From CAZKHG01 sp964552655 (GTDB lineage: Bacteria > Bacteroidota > Bacteroidia > Bacteroidales > Tenuifilaceae), in the NCBI GenBank assembly GCA_964552655.1, contig CAZKHG010000017.1, positions 1-62,851 on the forward strand: DNA of 62,851 nucleotides, given 5' to 3'. The notes below the pieces were generated by a model, which worked only from the letters and a program-made list of their open reading frames with translations, searched no databases and was not told the origin of the DNA. How positions within the stretch are numbered: the stretch's first letter is position 1; every line of letters begins with the position of its first letter. Position numbers and translations under genes: made by a program. Below, in pieces: positions 51,898 to 61,384 of the stretch.

Positions 51898-52728
51898 TTA
51901 CCCGCTCTGTTCATCTTTCATTTTCTTCTTTTTAACAACCTTGACCGAAATAAAAATGCTGACCTCAAAGAGGAACCAAAGAGGCAGGGTGACCAGGATT
52001 AGGCTTATCACATCCGGCGGGGTTATTATCCCGGCAATAATCATCAGCACAACAAAAACATGCCGGCGATATTTCTTTAAAAATTCCGGGGTGATGATTC
52101 CAATTTTGGTTAAAAAAAAGATAAGCACCGGAAGTTCAAAAACCAGACCGGTTGCCAGGCTTAATGACGAAACGGTTGATATATATGATTTAAGGTTGAT
52201 TTGGTTCACTACCATGTCGCTTATGCTGTAGCTACCCAGGAACTGCACTGAGAATGGTACAATCATATAATAACCAAAAAGTACACCAAACACAAAGAGC
52301 GAAGATATTGCTATTACTATGTATTTAGTCTTTTTCTGCTCCTCCTTATATAGTGCCGGGCTGATAAACTTCCACAGCTGATAAATAATATAAGGAACTG
52401 ATAATACTAAACCCACAATAAATGAAACATATAAATGGGTATTAAACTGGCCCGCCAGATCAATATTAATCAGGTTCAAAGGTTTTACCTCAAGGCATAA
52501 AGCAGGCGTGTTAAACAAATCTCCCAGCCGACAAAGTAGCTTGTAGGTAAAAAAATCAGGTGATTTAGGGGCCAGGATTACCCCGTCAAAAACGTACTTA
52601 TACCCGATCAGGGCAGCAAGGGTTGTAACTGCAATCGCCATTGCAGACCGAACCAGCACCCAGCGAAGCTCTTCGAGGTGTTGGAGAAAAGTCATTTCCG
52701 TTTTTGGGTTATCTTCCTTTTCAGCCAT
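51898..52728 (-). CDS. tatC: Sec-independent (Tat) translocase subunit TatC
   Basis: TatC is the twin-arginine signal receptor of the Tat translocase. I begin at the ATG (MAEKEDNPKTEMTFLQHLEELRWVL); the frame extends five codons upstream to a TTG. The 276-residue protein has six membrane helices and the family phrases FLQHLEELRWVLVRSA, SVPYIIYQLWKFISPALYKEEQKK, FGYYMIVPFSVQFLG, FELPVLIFFLTKIGIITPEFLKKYRRHVFVVLMIIAGIITPPD. It has a longer first periplasmic loop than E. coli TatC (about 50-90), common in this phylum. tatA/tatB are not adjacent. Confidence 0.95.
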   Translation of the reverse strand: MAEKEDNPKTEMTFLQHLEELRWVLVRSAMAIAVTTLAALIGYKYVFDGVILAPKSPDFFTYKLLCRLGDLFNTPALCLEVKPLNLINIDLAGQFNTHLYVSFIVGLVLSVPYIIYQLWKFISPALYKEEQKKTKYIVIAISSLFVFGVLFGYYMIVPFSVQFLGSYSISDMVVNQINLKSYISTVSSLSLATGLVFELPVLIFFLTKIGIITPEFLKKYRRHVFVVLMIIAGIITPPDVISLILVTLPLWFLFEVSIFISVKVVKKKKMKDEQSG

Positions 52729-52735
52729 AAACGAT

Positions 52736-53698
52736 TCAAACAATACCTTCTTTCAGAATATCATGAAGATGGATCAAACCTAAATATTTATCGTTATCCG
52801 TTACCACCAGCTGCGTTATTTTATGGTTTTCCATGATGTTAAATGCGTTGATGGCCAGTTCATCTTTGTTAATGGATTTTGGATTTTTAGTCATTATATC
52901 TTTGGCGCACAAATTTTCAATTGGGGTATTCTTTTGCAGCATCCGCCTCAGGTCACCATCTGTGATTATCCCGAGCAGGTTGCCGTTGCCATCCAGCACA
53001 GCTGTGGCCCCGAGTCGCTTCGATGTCATTTCAAGAATAACTGCAGGGATCTTTGCCTCTTCATCAACGGCTGGTACATTGGTATGCGAAAAAATATCAG
53101 ATACACGCATGTACAATTTTTTACCGAGCGAACCACCCGGATGGAACCGGGCAAAATCATCAGGGGTAAAACCTCTAAGATTTAAAAGGCAAACAGCCAA
53201 AGCGTCGCCAATTACCAGCTGGGCGGTAGTGCTCGATGTGGGAGCCAGGTTATTCGGGCAGGCTTCCTTTTCTACAGTGGCTTTTATTACAAAATCAGCG
53301 TTTTCTGCCAGGTAGGAATTTGTACTTGAAACAATTGCCACAATCTTATTCCCCAGGTTTTTTATCAGCGGGATCAACACTTTAATTTCCGGGGTACTGC
53401 CACTTTTAGAGAGGCAAATCAACACATCATCCGGTTGAATGATTCCTAAATCGCCATGAATTGCATCAGCAGCATGCATAAAAATTGCCGGGGTGCCGGT
53501 TGAGTTTAATGTAGCCACTATTTTACTGGCTATAATTGCACTTTTGCCTATCCCTGTTATGATTACTCTTCCTTTGGCATTATAAATCATCGAAACACAT
53601 TTCTCAAAGTCATCATCTATAAATGATGCCAATTTTTCTATTGCCGCCGCTTCTGTCCTAATTGTCTGTATTGCAACTTGTTTTATGCTTATATTCAT
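52736..53698 (-). CDS. kdsD: D-arabinose 5-phosphate isomerase (KdsD/KpsF/GutQ type)
   Basis: This enzyme converts ribulose 5-phosphate to arabinose 5-phosphate, the first step to KDO of lipopolysaccharide. The 320-residue protein has a SIS domain (about 35-170: VIITGIGKSAIIASKIVATLNSTGTPAIFMHAADAIHGDLG and LSKSGSTPEI) and two CBS domains (about 205-320). It is the first gene of the minus-strand run kdsD-tatC-DUF5686-lptB-LOG, and LptB and KdsD both serve lipopolysaccharide. Confidence 0.94.
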   Translation of the reverse strand: MNISIKQVAIQTIRTEAAAIEKLASFIDDDFEKCVSMIYNAKGRVIITGIGKSAIIASKIVATLNSTGTPAIFMHAADAIHGDLGIIQPDDVLICLSKSGSTPEIKVLIPLIKNLGNKIVAIVSSTNSYLAENADFVIKATVEKEACPNNLAPTSSTTAQLVIGDALAVCLLNLRGFTPDDFARFHPGGSLGKKLYMRVSDIFSHTNVPAVDEEAKIPAVILEMTSKRLGATAVLDGNGNLLGIITDGDLRRMLQKNTPIENLCAKDIMTKNPKSINKDELAINAFNIMENHKITQLVVTDNDKYLGLIHLHDILKEGIV

Positions 53699-53785
53699 AT
53701 TAATTTAACATTTTTTTAAAATATTTGATGAAAATCATCGCTTGTTCATCACTTATATATGCTATTTGTTCGTAAATTTAAACTA

Positions 53786-53793
53786 CAAAAGTA
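53786..53793 (-). promoter_or_regulatory. -7 box of the kdsD operon
   Basis: TACTTTTG on the minus strand matches TAnnTTTG and lies about 90 bases before the kdsD start. No -33 box is evident. Confidence 0.4.
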
Positions 53794-53901
53794 CTTAAAT
53801 TTTTACATTACGGTTTTATAAGGGAAACTAATCATTATAAAGAGTACACAGATAGTTAATAAATATAGTTAAATTAAGAAACACAGAGGGGAAACGATAA
53901 A

Positions 53902-56097
53902 ATGAGTATTTACGCAGAGGTGTCATTAAACGAGCTGCTATTAAAGCACTTTGGGTTTAGCCAGTTTAAGGGGAACCAGGAGGTCATAATAAGGAATGTT
54001 TTGGATGGTAACGATACATTTGTTCTGATGCCTACCGGTGGAGGGAAATCGCTATGCTATCAGCTTCCGGCGATTATCATGGATGGGACCGCCATCATTA
54101 TTTCCCCACTGATAGCGCTGATGAAAAACCAGGTGGACATGATGCGGAGCTTCAGCATTGAAGACGGGATTGCCCATTTTCTGAACTCATCACTGAATAA
54201 AGCTCAAATCCAAAAGGTAAAGCAGGATGTCACCGAAGGTGCCACCAAGATGCTTTATGTTGCACCCGAATCACTTACAAAAGAGGAAAACATACAGTTT
54301 CTGAAACAAATAAAGATTTCGTTCTATGCCATAGATGAGGCGCATTGCATTTCGGAATGGGGGCACGATTTCCGGCCGGAATATCGACGGATAAGACCTA
54401 TCATCAATGAGATCGGTTCTGCACCCCTAATAGCACTTACCGCAACGGCAACCCCAAAAGTACAGAGCGATATCCAGAAAAATCTGGGCATGATGGATGC
54501 CAGCGTGTTTAAATCATCTTTTAACCGGCCCAACCTCTACTACGAAATTCGGCCTAAAGTTAACGCAGCAAAAGAGATCATTAAGTTCATTAAAAATAAT
54601 CCCGGGAAATCGGGTATTATATACTGTTTAAGCCGGAAAAAGGTGGAAGAGCTTGCTGAGGTACTTAAAGTAAACGGCATTAAAGCCCTAGCCTATCATG
54701 CCGGCATGGATTCGGCAACCCGCACCCAGAACCAGGATAAGTTCCTGATGGAAGAGGTGGATATTATTGTTGCTACCATTGCTTTCGGGATGGGAATAGA
54801 TAAACCTGATGTACGTTTTGTTATCCACTACGATATCCCCAAAAGTCTTGAGGGCTACTATCAGGAAACCGGCCGTTCCGGCCGCGATGGCGGCGAGGGG
54901 AAATGCATCACTTTCTACAGCTATAAGGATATCCAAAAACTGGAGAAGTTTATGCAGGGGAAACCCGTTGCCGAGCAGGAGATAGGGAAGCAGCTACTGC
55001 TGGAAACCGTTTCTTACGCCGAAACCTCCGTTTGTCGTCGGAAAATGCTTTTGAACTATTTTGGAGAGGAGTACCCTGAGGATAACTGCGGATCGTGTGA
55101 TAATTGTCTTAACCCCAAAACCCAGTTCGAAGGCCAGGAATACCTGCAAATGCTGCTGGAGACTATTCTTGCCGTTAAGGAGAAATTTAAAGCAGAACAC
55201 GTAGCCAATGTTCTGATGGGTAATGCCACCACAGCCATAAAATCTTACAAACACAATAAGTTGGAAACTTTTGGCGAAGGCCAGGAAAAGGATATGAAAT
55301 TCTGGAATGCCATTATCCGGCAGGCGCTTGTAATGAAATACATTGATAAAGATATAGAGAACTATGGGTTGCTGATGTTAACCCCTAAAGGCCATGAATT
55401 CCTGGATAAACCTTTTGATGTGATGTTTACCCTCGATCATGAGTATGATGATGTGGAGGAAGATGATGCCGGTTTTGTTCCAATGTCAAAATCAGGGGCA
55501 GTTGACGAGGAGCTTTTTGCCCTGCTGAAAGACCTCAGGAAAAAGGTAGCCAAAAAACATAACCTGCCCCCGTTTGTAATATTTCAGGATCCCTCACTTG
55601 AGGATATGTCTATTCAGTACCCCATCACCCTTGAAGAGTTGCAGAGTATATCAGGGGTTGGAGCAGGGAAGGCAAAACGGTATGGCAAGGAATTCATTGA
55701 GCTGATTAAGAGTTATGTTGACGATAAGGAGATAATCCGCCCGATGGATATGGTGGTAAAAACTGTAGCCAACAAATCGCTGCTAAAAGTTTACATCATT
55801 CAAAGCATTGACCGTAAGTTGGACCTGGAGGATATTGCAGAAGCCAAAAATCTGGAGATGCCTGAATTACTGAACGAGATTGAAGCCATAGTTAATTCCG
55901 GTACGAAACTCAATATCGATTACTATATCGACAGGGTGATAGACGAGGAGAAACGTGATGAGATATTTGATTACTTCAGAAACGAGGCAGAAACAGAATC
56001 AATTGAAGAAGCGCAAAAATTCCTTGGGGAGGACGATTTCACCGAGGAGGAACTACGCTTGGTTCGTATCAAGTTCCTGTCGGAGCTGGGTAATTAA
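53902..56097 (+). CDS. recQ: ATP-dependent DNA helicase RecQ
   Basis: A 731-residue 3'-5' helicase. The N-terminal helicase core has Walker A LMPTGGGKSLCYQLPA (about 39-54), YAIDEAHCISEWGHDFRPEYR (DEAH box), LTATATPKV, QETGRSGRDGG (motif VI). The RecQ zinc domain has C-R-R-K-M and CGSCDNC, then the winged helix, then an HRDC domain (about 535-610, LEELQSISGVGAGKAKRYGKEFI). About 110 further C-terminal residues form a helical extension found in many Bacteroidota RecQ. It has a strong terminator after it. Confidence 0.95.
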   Translation: MSIYAEVSLNELLLKHFGFSQFKGNQEVIIRNVLDGNDTFVLMPTGGGKSLCYQLPAIIMDGTAIIISPLIALMKNQVDMMRSFSIEDGIAHFLNSSLNKAQIQKVKQDVTEGATKMLYVAPESLTKEENIQFLKQIKISFYAIDEAHCISEWGHDFRPEYRRIRPIINEIGSAPLIALTATATPKVQSDIQKNLGMMDASVFKSSFNRPNLYYEIRPKVNAAKEIIKFIKNNPGKSGIIYCLSRKKVEELAEVLKVNGIKALAYHAGMDSATRTQNQDKFLMEEVDIIVATIAFGMGIDKPDVRFVIHYDIPKSLEGYYQETGRSGRDGGEGKCITFYSYKDIQKLEKFMQGKPVAEQEIGKQLLLETVSYAETSVCRRKMLLNYFGEEYPEDNCGSCDNCLNPKTQFEGQEYLQMLLETILAVKEKFKAEHVANVLMGNATTAIKSYKHNKLETFGEGQEKDMKFWNAIIRQALVMKYIDKDIENYGLLMLTPKGHEFLDKPFDVMFTLDHEYDDVEEDDAGFVPMSKSGAVDEELFALLKDLRKKVAKKHNLPPFVIFQDPSLEDMSIQYPITLEELQSISGVGAGKAKRYGKEFIELIKSYVDDKEIIRPMDMVVKTVANKSLLKVYIIQSIDRKLDLEDIAEAKNLEMPELLNEIEAIVNSGTKLNIDYYIDRVIDEEKRDEIFDYFRNEAETESIEEAQKFLGEDDFTEEELRLVRIKFLSELGN

Positions 56098-56122
56098 CCG
56101 TAGAAAAGTTTATATTATATTT

Positions 56123-56150
56123 AAGGTTGGCATATCACCAACCTTTTTTT
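56123..56150 (+). terminator. Terminator after recQ
   Basis: AAGGTTGG (56123-56130) pairs with CCAACCTT (56138-56145) around CATATCA and is followed by a T run, 26 bases after the recQ stop. Confidence 0.92.
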
Positions 56151-56179
56151 GTTTCTTTGTACAAAGAAAATGATGAAAA

Positions 56180-57073
56180 ATGGATGGTTCAGTGCTTAGT
56201 GTTGAAAAGCTTGAAAAAAGGTTTGGAAGGATAATAGCCGTAAATGACCTGAGCTTCAGTGTTAGCAAAGGCGAGGTGGTTGGTATTCTGGGCCCTAACG
56301 GCAGCGGTAAAACAACCACGTTGGCGGTAGTGTTATCAGTAATAAAACCCACTGGTGGTAATTTCAGCTGGTTTAACGGCTTATGCGGTTCTGCTGCGAA
56401 TAAACGGATCGGTTCTTTGCTGGAAGTTCCTTACTTTTATCCTTATCTCAACCTTGTGGATAATCTGAAAATCACTGCTTTTACCAGAGGTGTTGGTGAG
56501 GAAAACATTCAACAGGTTTTACATGAGGTAAACCTTCATCAACGTTCAAAATCAAAGTATTTTACACTCTCACTCGGAATGAAACAACGCCTTGCACTTG
56601 CCGCTGCAATGCTTGGCAACCCCGATGTTTTGATCCTCGACGAACCAACAAACGGTCTCGATCCGGAGGGTATAGCCGAAGTTCGCGAGCTTGTAAAACA
56701 GCAGGCAGATAAAGGGACAACGATAATTCTGGCCAGCCACATCCTCGATGAGGTGGAAAAGGTTTGCTCCCATGTTATTATCCTCAAAAAGGGGAATTGT
56801 CTGGCTGCCGGGAAGGTGAATGAGCTGCTCTCCCAAAAACTCCAGGTGCTTGTTGAAACCGATGACCCGGATTTGCTTTTGGTGGTACTATCTCAAAATC
56901 CTAACTGTAAACCAGTTTCGAAAGAAAAAAATCAAATTATTATTTCGATTGAACCCGATTACTCCCCGGCACAGCTCAATAAATGGATTATTGAACAAGG
57001 TATTTCTATCAATCGCTTTGAACCTAAACGGAGCTCTTTGGAATCACAGTTTCTGGAAATTGTAAAAAAATAA
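56180..57073 (+). CDS. ABC-2 exporter ATP-binding protein
   Basis: A 297-residue ATPase with Walker A GILGPNGSGKTTT (about 36-48), the signature LSLGMKQRLALAAAML, Walker B VLILDEPTNGLDP and H-loop LASHI, plus a C-terminal extra domain (about 225-297). The permease gene follows 14 bases later. The pair resembles simple two-component exporters for peptides or antibiotics and the gliding-linked GldA/GldF pair of Bacteroidota, but nothing in the sequence selects one of these. Confidence 0.92.
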   Translation: MDGSVLSVEKLEKRFGRIIAVNDLSFSVSKGEVVGILGPNGSGKTTTLAVVLSVIKPTGGNFSWFNGLCGSAANKRIGSLLEVPYFYPYLNLVDNLKITAFTRGVGEENIQQVLHEVNLHQRSKSKYFTLSLGMKQRLALAAAMLGNPDVLILDEPTNGLDPEGIAEVRELVKQQADKGTTIILASHILDEVEKVCSHVIILKKGNCLAAGKVNELLSQKLQVLVETDDPDLLLVVLSQNPNCKPVSKEKNQIIISIEPDYSPAQLNKWIIEQGISINRFEPKRSSLESQFLEIVKK

Positions 57074-57087
57074 GAATAGTTAATAGC

Positions 57088-57912
57088 ATGAAAAGTATTT
57101 TTAAAATTGAATTTATTAAAACCTGGAATTATCCGTTATTCCGTGTTTTAATTATTCTACATGCCATACTCTACTTGTTGGTTGTTGCTATTGGATCTCA
57201 ATTCGAAATTAATATTCAGGGAGTTAATGTAAGCAAGTTGTTTTCGTTTCCTCATATATGGGATACATTTGCCTGGATAGGCAGCTGGTTTAACCGGCTT
57301 CTTGGAATTTTAGTTGCAACTTTGGTAAGTAACGAATTTCAGTTTAAAACTTTGAGAAAGCAGATTGCTGAGGGGGTTAGCAGATCAGATTTTATTTTTG
57401 GAAAACTTTCTGTGGTTTTTATCCTGTCTGTTTATACTTTCCTTTTAGTTACCTTATCAGGTTTAATAATAGGTTTTATCAACACTTCAGATCCTTTCCA
57501 CTCAGGAATTTTTGGAAAGTTCTCGGTTGTTTTGGTACTATTCATCCAGGCATTTGCCTACTTGATGCTTGGAATGCTGTTTGCTTTGATATTCAGAAGC
57601 AACGCCATGTCAATTGTCTTCTTCATCCTCTTTTTTGTGATCATTGAGCCGATAATCAGGGCATTTTTCCCTTCTTACATTGATATGTTTTTCCCTGTAA
57701 AGATAATTTCGAACCTTACACCAGTTCCCGATTTTGTTGGCATTGCAGCAGGTGATTTGATTCAGATAAACAGGGGAACGCCATCCGATCTATACAACAT
57801 GGGAATACTCCCCGAACATTTGGGTCTGGGACCAGCGGTGCTGGTTAGCATTGGCTATATTTTCATTTTTTACCTTATCGGGAGATTGGTATTACTTAAA
57901 AGCGATTTGTAG
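57088..57912 (+). CDS. ABC-2 exporter permease
   Basis: A 274-residue membrane protein with six predicted helices and the ABC-2 pattern SNEFQFKTLRKQIAEGVSRSDFIFGKLSVVF, which is the coupling region (about 88-118). It forms an operon with the ATPase before it. The substrate is not known. It is unlike the other ABC-2 permease at 20710 in detail (little shared wording outside the coupling region), so the two pairs are separate systems. Confidence 0.87.
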   Translation: MKSIFKIEFIKTWNYPLFRVLIILHAILYLLVVAIGSQFEINIQGVNVSKLFSFPHIWDTFAWIGSWFNRLLGILVATLVSNEFQFKTLRKQIAEGVSRSDFIFGKLSVVFILSVYTFLLVTLSGLIIGFINTSDPFHSGIFGKFSVVLVLFIQAFAYLMLGMLFALIFRSNAMSIVFFILFFVIIEPIIRAFFPSYIDMFFPVKIISNLTPVPDFVGIAAGDLIQINRGTPSDLYNMGILPEHLGLGPAVLVSIGYIFIFYLIGRLVLLKSDL

Positions 57913-58059
57913 ATCAGGCGTTTAGTTGTAAGATCATTTTTAGCTTTTTTGATTTGGTTTGCGGGGTATAAAAATTGTATATTTACTGATCAAAAAATAT
58001 GTTTTACCTCTTTGTTTAGTTTTTTTATTTTCAGTAATTAACCTAATACTGATTTGGTT

Positions 58060-59088
58060 ATGAAGAAATCCTTATTTTTCTTAAGCCTTACTCTAATGTA
58101 CGTTTTTGCTCAAGCTCAAACAGTGCTAACCTATAAAACACATGGTCTTATCCCTGATGATAAGAATCCCATGAGGATAACAAAATACCATGATGCAGGC
58201 CCCGCCGGGAAAAATGTTACCTGGGATTTCTCAGAGCTTGAGATCACAGCTGATTTTGTTGGTACCATACAGAACACCTTTGTTACAAAAGGATGCAACA
58301 GGTTTAGTACATGCAACTCAGTTCTGGAGGAGTTTGGCAATTTTTTCTATTTTAAGGGAAGTGACGAAAATCTTGTGCAATACGGATTTGTCGCCGGCAA
58401 CAGCGATTTTTTCATCACTTATTCAAAACCATTTGTAAAAATGCAGTACCCTTTTACTTTCAACAGCCATTTTAGCGGCTCTTTTGAAGGGGAATATTTC
58501 TCACAGGAGAAAAAGTTTGCCGATATAGTCGGTTCATACACTGTTACTGGCGATGCCACTGGTAAGCTGATCCTTCCCGATGGGAAATATTTTAGTAATG
58601 CACTTCGTGTAAAAGAGGTCAAGGGTTACAAACAGGCATCAAACGGAAGCACTGTTGGAATTGAAGATATAACGTATAGATGGTATGTAAACGAGCACAG
58701 ATTCCCGATACTTGTATTTATTAGCAGCACATATACATATGAGAATGGGAAAACCAGCAACACCACAAAAGCAGCTTACAACTCGAATGTTATTACTTTA
58801 AATACCAATGAGGTCGCTATGAATGAAGGTTTCGTTCTGAACGTTTTTCCAAATCCCTATTCAGACAAGCTTAACATCGTTTACCAGCTTGATAAAACAT
58901 CTTTTGTAAATGTTTCGGTTTATGACTTATCGGGGAAAGTGGTTAAAGTGCTAGTTAACCAAACAGAGGGTGCTGGAGAAAAAACAACCACATTTTCAGC
59001 CAAGGATATGGGGTTAACTGCAGGTGCCTATCTGGTTAAGGTTAAAATAAACGACAAGGAGATTACCCGGAAGGTAATGGAACTTTAA
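58060..59088 (+). CDS. Secreted protein with C-terminal type IX sorting domain
   Basis: I start at the ATG at 58060, opening a signal peptide (MKKSLFFLSLTLMYVFAQAQ); a TTG lies two codons before it. The 342-residue protein has a middle beta-rich region (about 25-255, with NVTWDFSELE and TFNSHFSGSFEGEYF) that I do not recognise. Its C-terminal domain of about 75 residues is of the T9SS type A kind: VFPNPYSDKLNIVYQLDKTSFVNVSVYDLSGKVVK, then GLTAGAYLVKVKINDKEITRKVMEL. Such domains direct proteins across the outer membrane by the type IX system (gliding, adhesion, enzymes). Stand-alone gene, followed by a terminator. Confidence 0.88.
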   Translation: MKKSLFFLSLTLMYVFAQAQTVLTYKTHGLIPDDKNPMRITKYHDAGPAGKNVTWDFSELEITADFVGTIQNTFVTKGCNRFSTCNSVLEEFGNFFYFKGSDENLVQYGFVAGNSDFFITYSKPFVKMQYPFTFNSHFSGSFEGEYFSQEKKFADIVGSYTVTGDATGKLILPDGKYFSNALRVKEVKGYKQASNGSTVGIEDITYRWYVNEHRFPILVFISSTYTYENGKTSNTTKAAYNSNVITLNTNEVAMNEGFVLNVFPNPYSDKLNIVYQLDKTSFVNVSVYDLSGKVVKVLVNQTEGAGEKTTTFSAKDMGLTAGAYLVKVKINDKEITRKVMEL

Positions 59089-59109
59089 CATACTTTATTA
59101 TTTCTTTTC

Positions 59110-59135
59110 AGCCCATCCAACGGATGGGCTTTTTT
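59110..59135 (+). terminator. Terminator after the T9SS-sorted protein gene
   Basis: AGCCCATCC (59110-59118) pairs with GGATGGGCT (59122-59130) around AAC and is followed by five further T. Confidence 0.92.
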
Positions 59136-59221
59136 AATGTCATCCTTTTTCGTAATTTTCGTAGTTTAAATGGCGTAACCGAAAAGCCTGAAGAGAGTAG
59201 GATAATTTAAATCTATTTGAT

Positions 59222-60190
59222 ATGGCATTTTTTCAGCTACTGGCGTGGGGGCTACTTATATACGGAGTGATTGGGCTTGTTCTTGCCCAGGTGAAAAACC
59301 GGCAGGGTGTTTCAACCAACCTGCCCTATTGGAAGGGCATTCTACCGGTTGGCCTTGTGCTGGTAATCATAGTTTCCATTATCGTAAGGATTGACCCGCA
59401 ACAAGTTGGTGTTGTTGTTAAACCTACCGGTGTTGAGGATGAAGAAATTCATACTGGTTGGCATGTTATTGCCCCCTGGAACGACGTGCATAAAATGGAT
59501 AAAACAGTTTGGGTTTATACCTGTGCACATTCTACTGATGATGGTGCTAAGCCTAGTGCTGATGCCATCTGGGCGCCAACCAAAGATGGGATTAAAATGG
59601 GTTTCGATGTTTCCATTTCCTGGCGGATTGACCCCAACGAGGCCAGCTGGATATACCAGAATGTTACTGAGAATGATGGGGGAAATTCCGGACGGTATAT
59701 CTGGTTGGAGGAGAATGTGATCAGAACCAAGCTGAAATCGGCATTGGCGCTAACCGTATCAAACTACTCACCAATTGAGGTTTATAGCACTAAGCGTGAG
59801 GAGATTCAGCAAAAGGTGGCTGAAAGGGTAAAACTTGAAATCAACCCTTACAAATTGATCCTCGACCAGATAGACCTACGCGAGGTTTACTATAATTCAG
59901 AGTACGAAACAGCCATAAACAACAAGAAACTGGCCGAACAGGAAGCATTGAGGCTAGTAGAGGTTACAAAGCAGAAGGAAGAACAGCTCAAACAGGCCGA
60001 GATTGAAAAGAACATTGCCATACAAAAAGCAGAGGGTGAAGCTAAAGCCCTTCAGATAAAGGGGAATTCTTTAAGCATGAATCCCAAGATTATACAGCTG
60101 GAGTGGATCAACAAATGGGATGGAAAGCTACCTCAGTATATGATGGGTAACGGACAAGGGGTAATTCTATCGCTGCCTAACAATCCTTGA
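59222..60190 (+). CDS. Prohibitin-like SPFH-domain membrane protein
   Basis: A 322-residue protein with two N-terminal hydrophobic segments (about 3-22 and 40-57) followed by a prohibitin/SPFH domain (about 60-240): VGVVVKPTGVEDEEIHTGWHVIAPWN, KMGFDVSISWRIDP, LEENVIRTKLKSALALTVSNYSPIEVYSTKREEIQQKV. A charged coiled coil follows (about 240-280; EQEALRLVEVTKQKEEQLKQAEI). SPFH proteins form large membrane rings and often work with proteases such as FtsH. Here no partner gene is adjacent. Confidence 0.9.
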   Translation: MAFFQLLAWGLLIYGVIGLVLAQVKNRQGVSTNLPYWKGILPVGLVLVIIVSIIVRIDPQQVGVVVKPTGVEDEEIHTGWHVIAPWNDVHKMDKTVWVYTCAHSTDDGAKPSADAIWAPTKDGIKMGFDVSISWRIDPNEASWIYQNVTENDGGNSGRYIWLEENVIRTKLKSALALTVSNYSPIEVYSTKREEIQQKVAERVKLEINPYKLILDQIDLREVYYNSEYETAINNKKLAEQEALRLVEVTKQKEEQLKQAEIEKNIAIQKAEGEAKALQIKGNSLSMNPKIIQLEWINKWDGKLPQYMMGNGQGVILSLPNNP

Positions 60191-60220
60191 TACTTATGGG
60201 CAGAAAGGTTTTATTATTTT

Positions 60221-60321
60221 AACCACAGAGAACTCAAAGGGAGCACTAAGAACACAATGTATATTTTATAGAGATTCATTCTTTGTGTTCTTTGAGTAAC
60301 TACTTGGTGTTCTTTGTGGTT
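60221..60321. repeat. Imperfect palindromic intergenic repeat
   Basis: The left side reads AACCACAGAGAA and the right side TTCTTTGTGGTT. Inside, AAGAACACAA faces TTTGTGTTCTTT. The 101 bases can fold into a long hairpin between the SPFH gene and the convergent AraC gene. The AACCACAGAGAA motif looks like a dispersed intergenic repeat (REP/MITE-like). It may also act as a two-way terminator. Confidence 0.55.
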
Positions 60322-60335
60322 ATTAATCCAGCTCT

Positions 60336-61208
60336 TTATTTTAGCGGAACCCAGATTTCGGTTTCGTTTTTATCCGGATTGTTTTTATCCGGAGCTGTCA
60401 GATATTTCTCAAAGCTTGGTTTATCACCCAGATCAATATTGTTTTGTAATACCCATTCCCCGAAAATATAATCGTAGGAAGGGGCAAGCAGGGTAAGTGA
60501 TCCCACGAGTTTAAAAACTGCATATTTTCCGCCGGCCACAATTTTGAACCCAATCTTACCTTCCGGTTTAATATCCTTTTCGACTGTTATGCAAGCTTCA
60601 TATCTGCATTTATCGGGCTCAGTGAACTTGGGATCATCATAGCTGATACCAATAAATTGTGCATCCGGGTTAAATAACCCGTTTTTGCCGGCAAAGCTGC
60701 AAACCGTTTTCCATGCATTTTCTGTGTTGTAATCACCATACTTGCCGATGGCAGTTACATAGATAACCTTGAAATCCTTTATTGACCTTATATCTGGCGA
60801 ATGAGTAAGATTTTTCATGTCAATTTTTTGTTTGGTTATTTTATTGAATTGAATCTGATAATCTGGGTTACTCCTTAAATACCCGGGAGATATACCAAAC
60901 CGCTTTTTAAATACCTTATTGAAAGCTGCAGGTGTTTCATACCCAATTTTATATGCAACATCAGAGATAGGTGCGTTGGAATACCTTAGAAGTTGAACAG
61001 ATGCATTTAACCTTGTTCGTTGAATATAATTACCCAATGATTCCCCAAGGTAAGCTTTCATTACCCGATGGAAGTGGAATACCGAGTAGAATGATAACCC
61101 TGCCAAAGATTCTAAATTCAGCTGGTCACCCAGATGGGTATCAATAAACTGAAGTATATTGTTTATTCGCTCGTGGTAAGTTTTTAATGTTGTTTCTGTT
61201 CCGGTCAT
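60336..61208 (-). CDS. AraC-family regulator with GyrI-like effector domain
   Basis: A 290-residue regulator. The N-terminal 110 residues are an AraC/XylS DNA-binding domain with two helix-turn-helix units (LNLESLAGLSFYSVFHFHRVMKAYLGESL and PISDVAYKIGYETPAAFNKVFKKRFGISPGYLR). The C-terminal part (about 135-290) is GyrI/SOUL-like (FKVIYVTAIGKYGDYNTENAW, FIGISYDDPKFTEPDKCRYEACITV), which binds small hydrophobic ligands in MarA/Rob/BmrR-type regulators. This order matches the SbmC/Rob family. The target is not apparent; the NhaC gene lies divergently about 175 bases away. Confidence 0.92.
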   Translation of the reverse strand: MTGTETTLKTYHERINNILQFIDTHLGDQLNLESLAGLSFYSVFHFHRVMKAYLGESLGNYIQRTRLNASVQLLRYSNAPISDVAYKIGYETPAAFNKVFKKRFGISPGYLRSNPDYQIQFNKITKQKIDMKNLTHSPDIRSIKDFKVIYVTAIGKYGDYNTENAWKTVCSFAGKNGLFNPDAQFIGISYDDPKFTEPDKCRYEACITVEKDIKPEGKIGFKIVAGGKYAVFKLVGSLTLLAPSYDYIFGEWVLQNNIDLGDKPSFEKYLTAPDKNNPDKNETEIWVPLK

Positions 61209-61384
61209 GCTTAAATAATATCTCTTTTTTTATAACAGAAGAATATTTCTAATTGCAATTTTAATGTATTGAAAGGAATAAAGGTTATCCAATCTTGCTA
61301 AATTAAACTTAATGGCTACATGAAAATCAGATTAGAAATTGATAATAAAATTTATATCTTGGCAAATGAAATAACGATACGGTT

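Noticed and set aside
52823..53315. Two long plus-strand frames opposite kdsD
   Set aside because: They are antisense shadows of the SIS and CBS domains.
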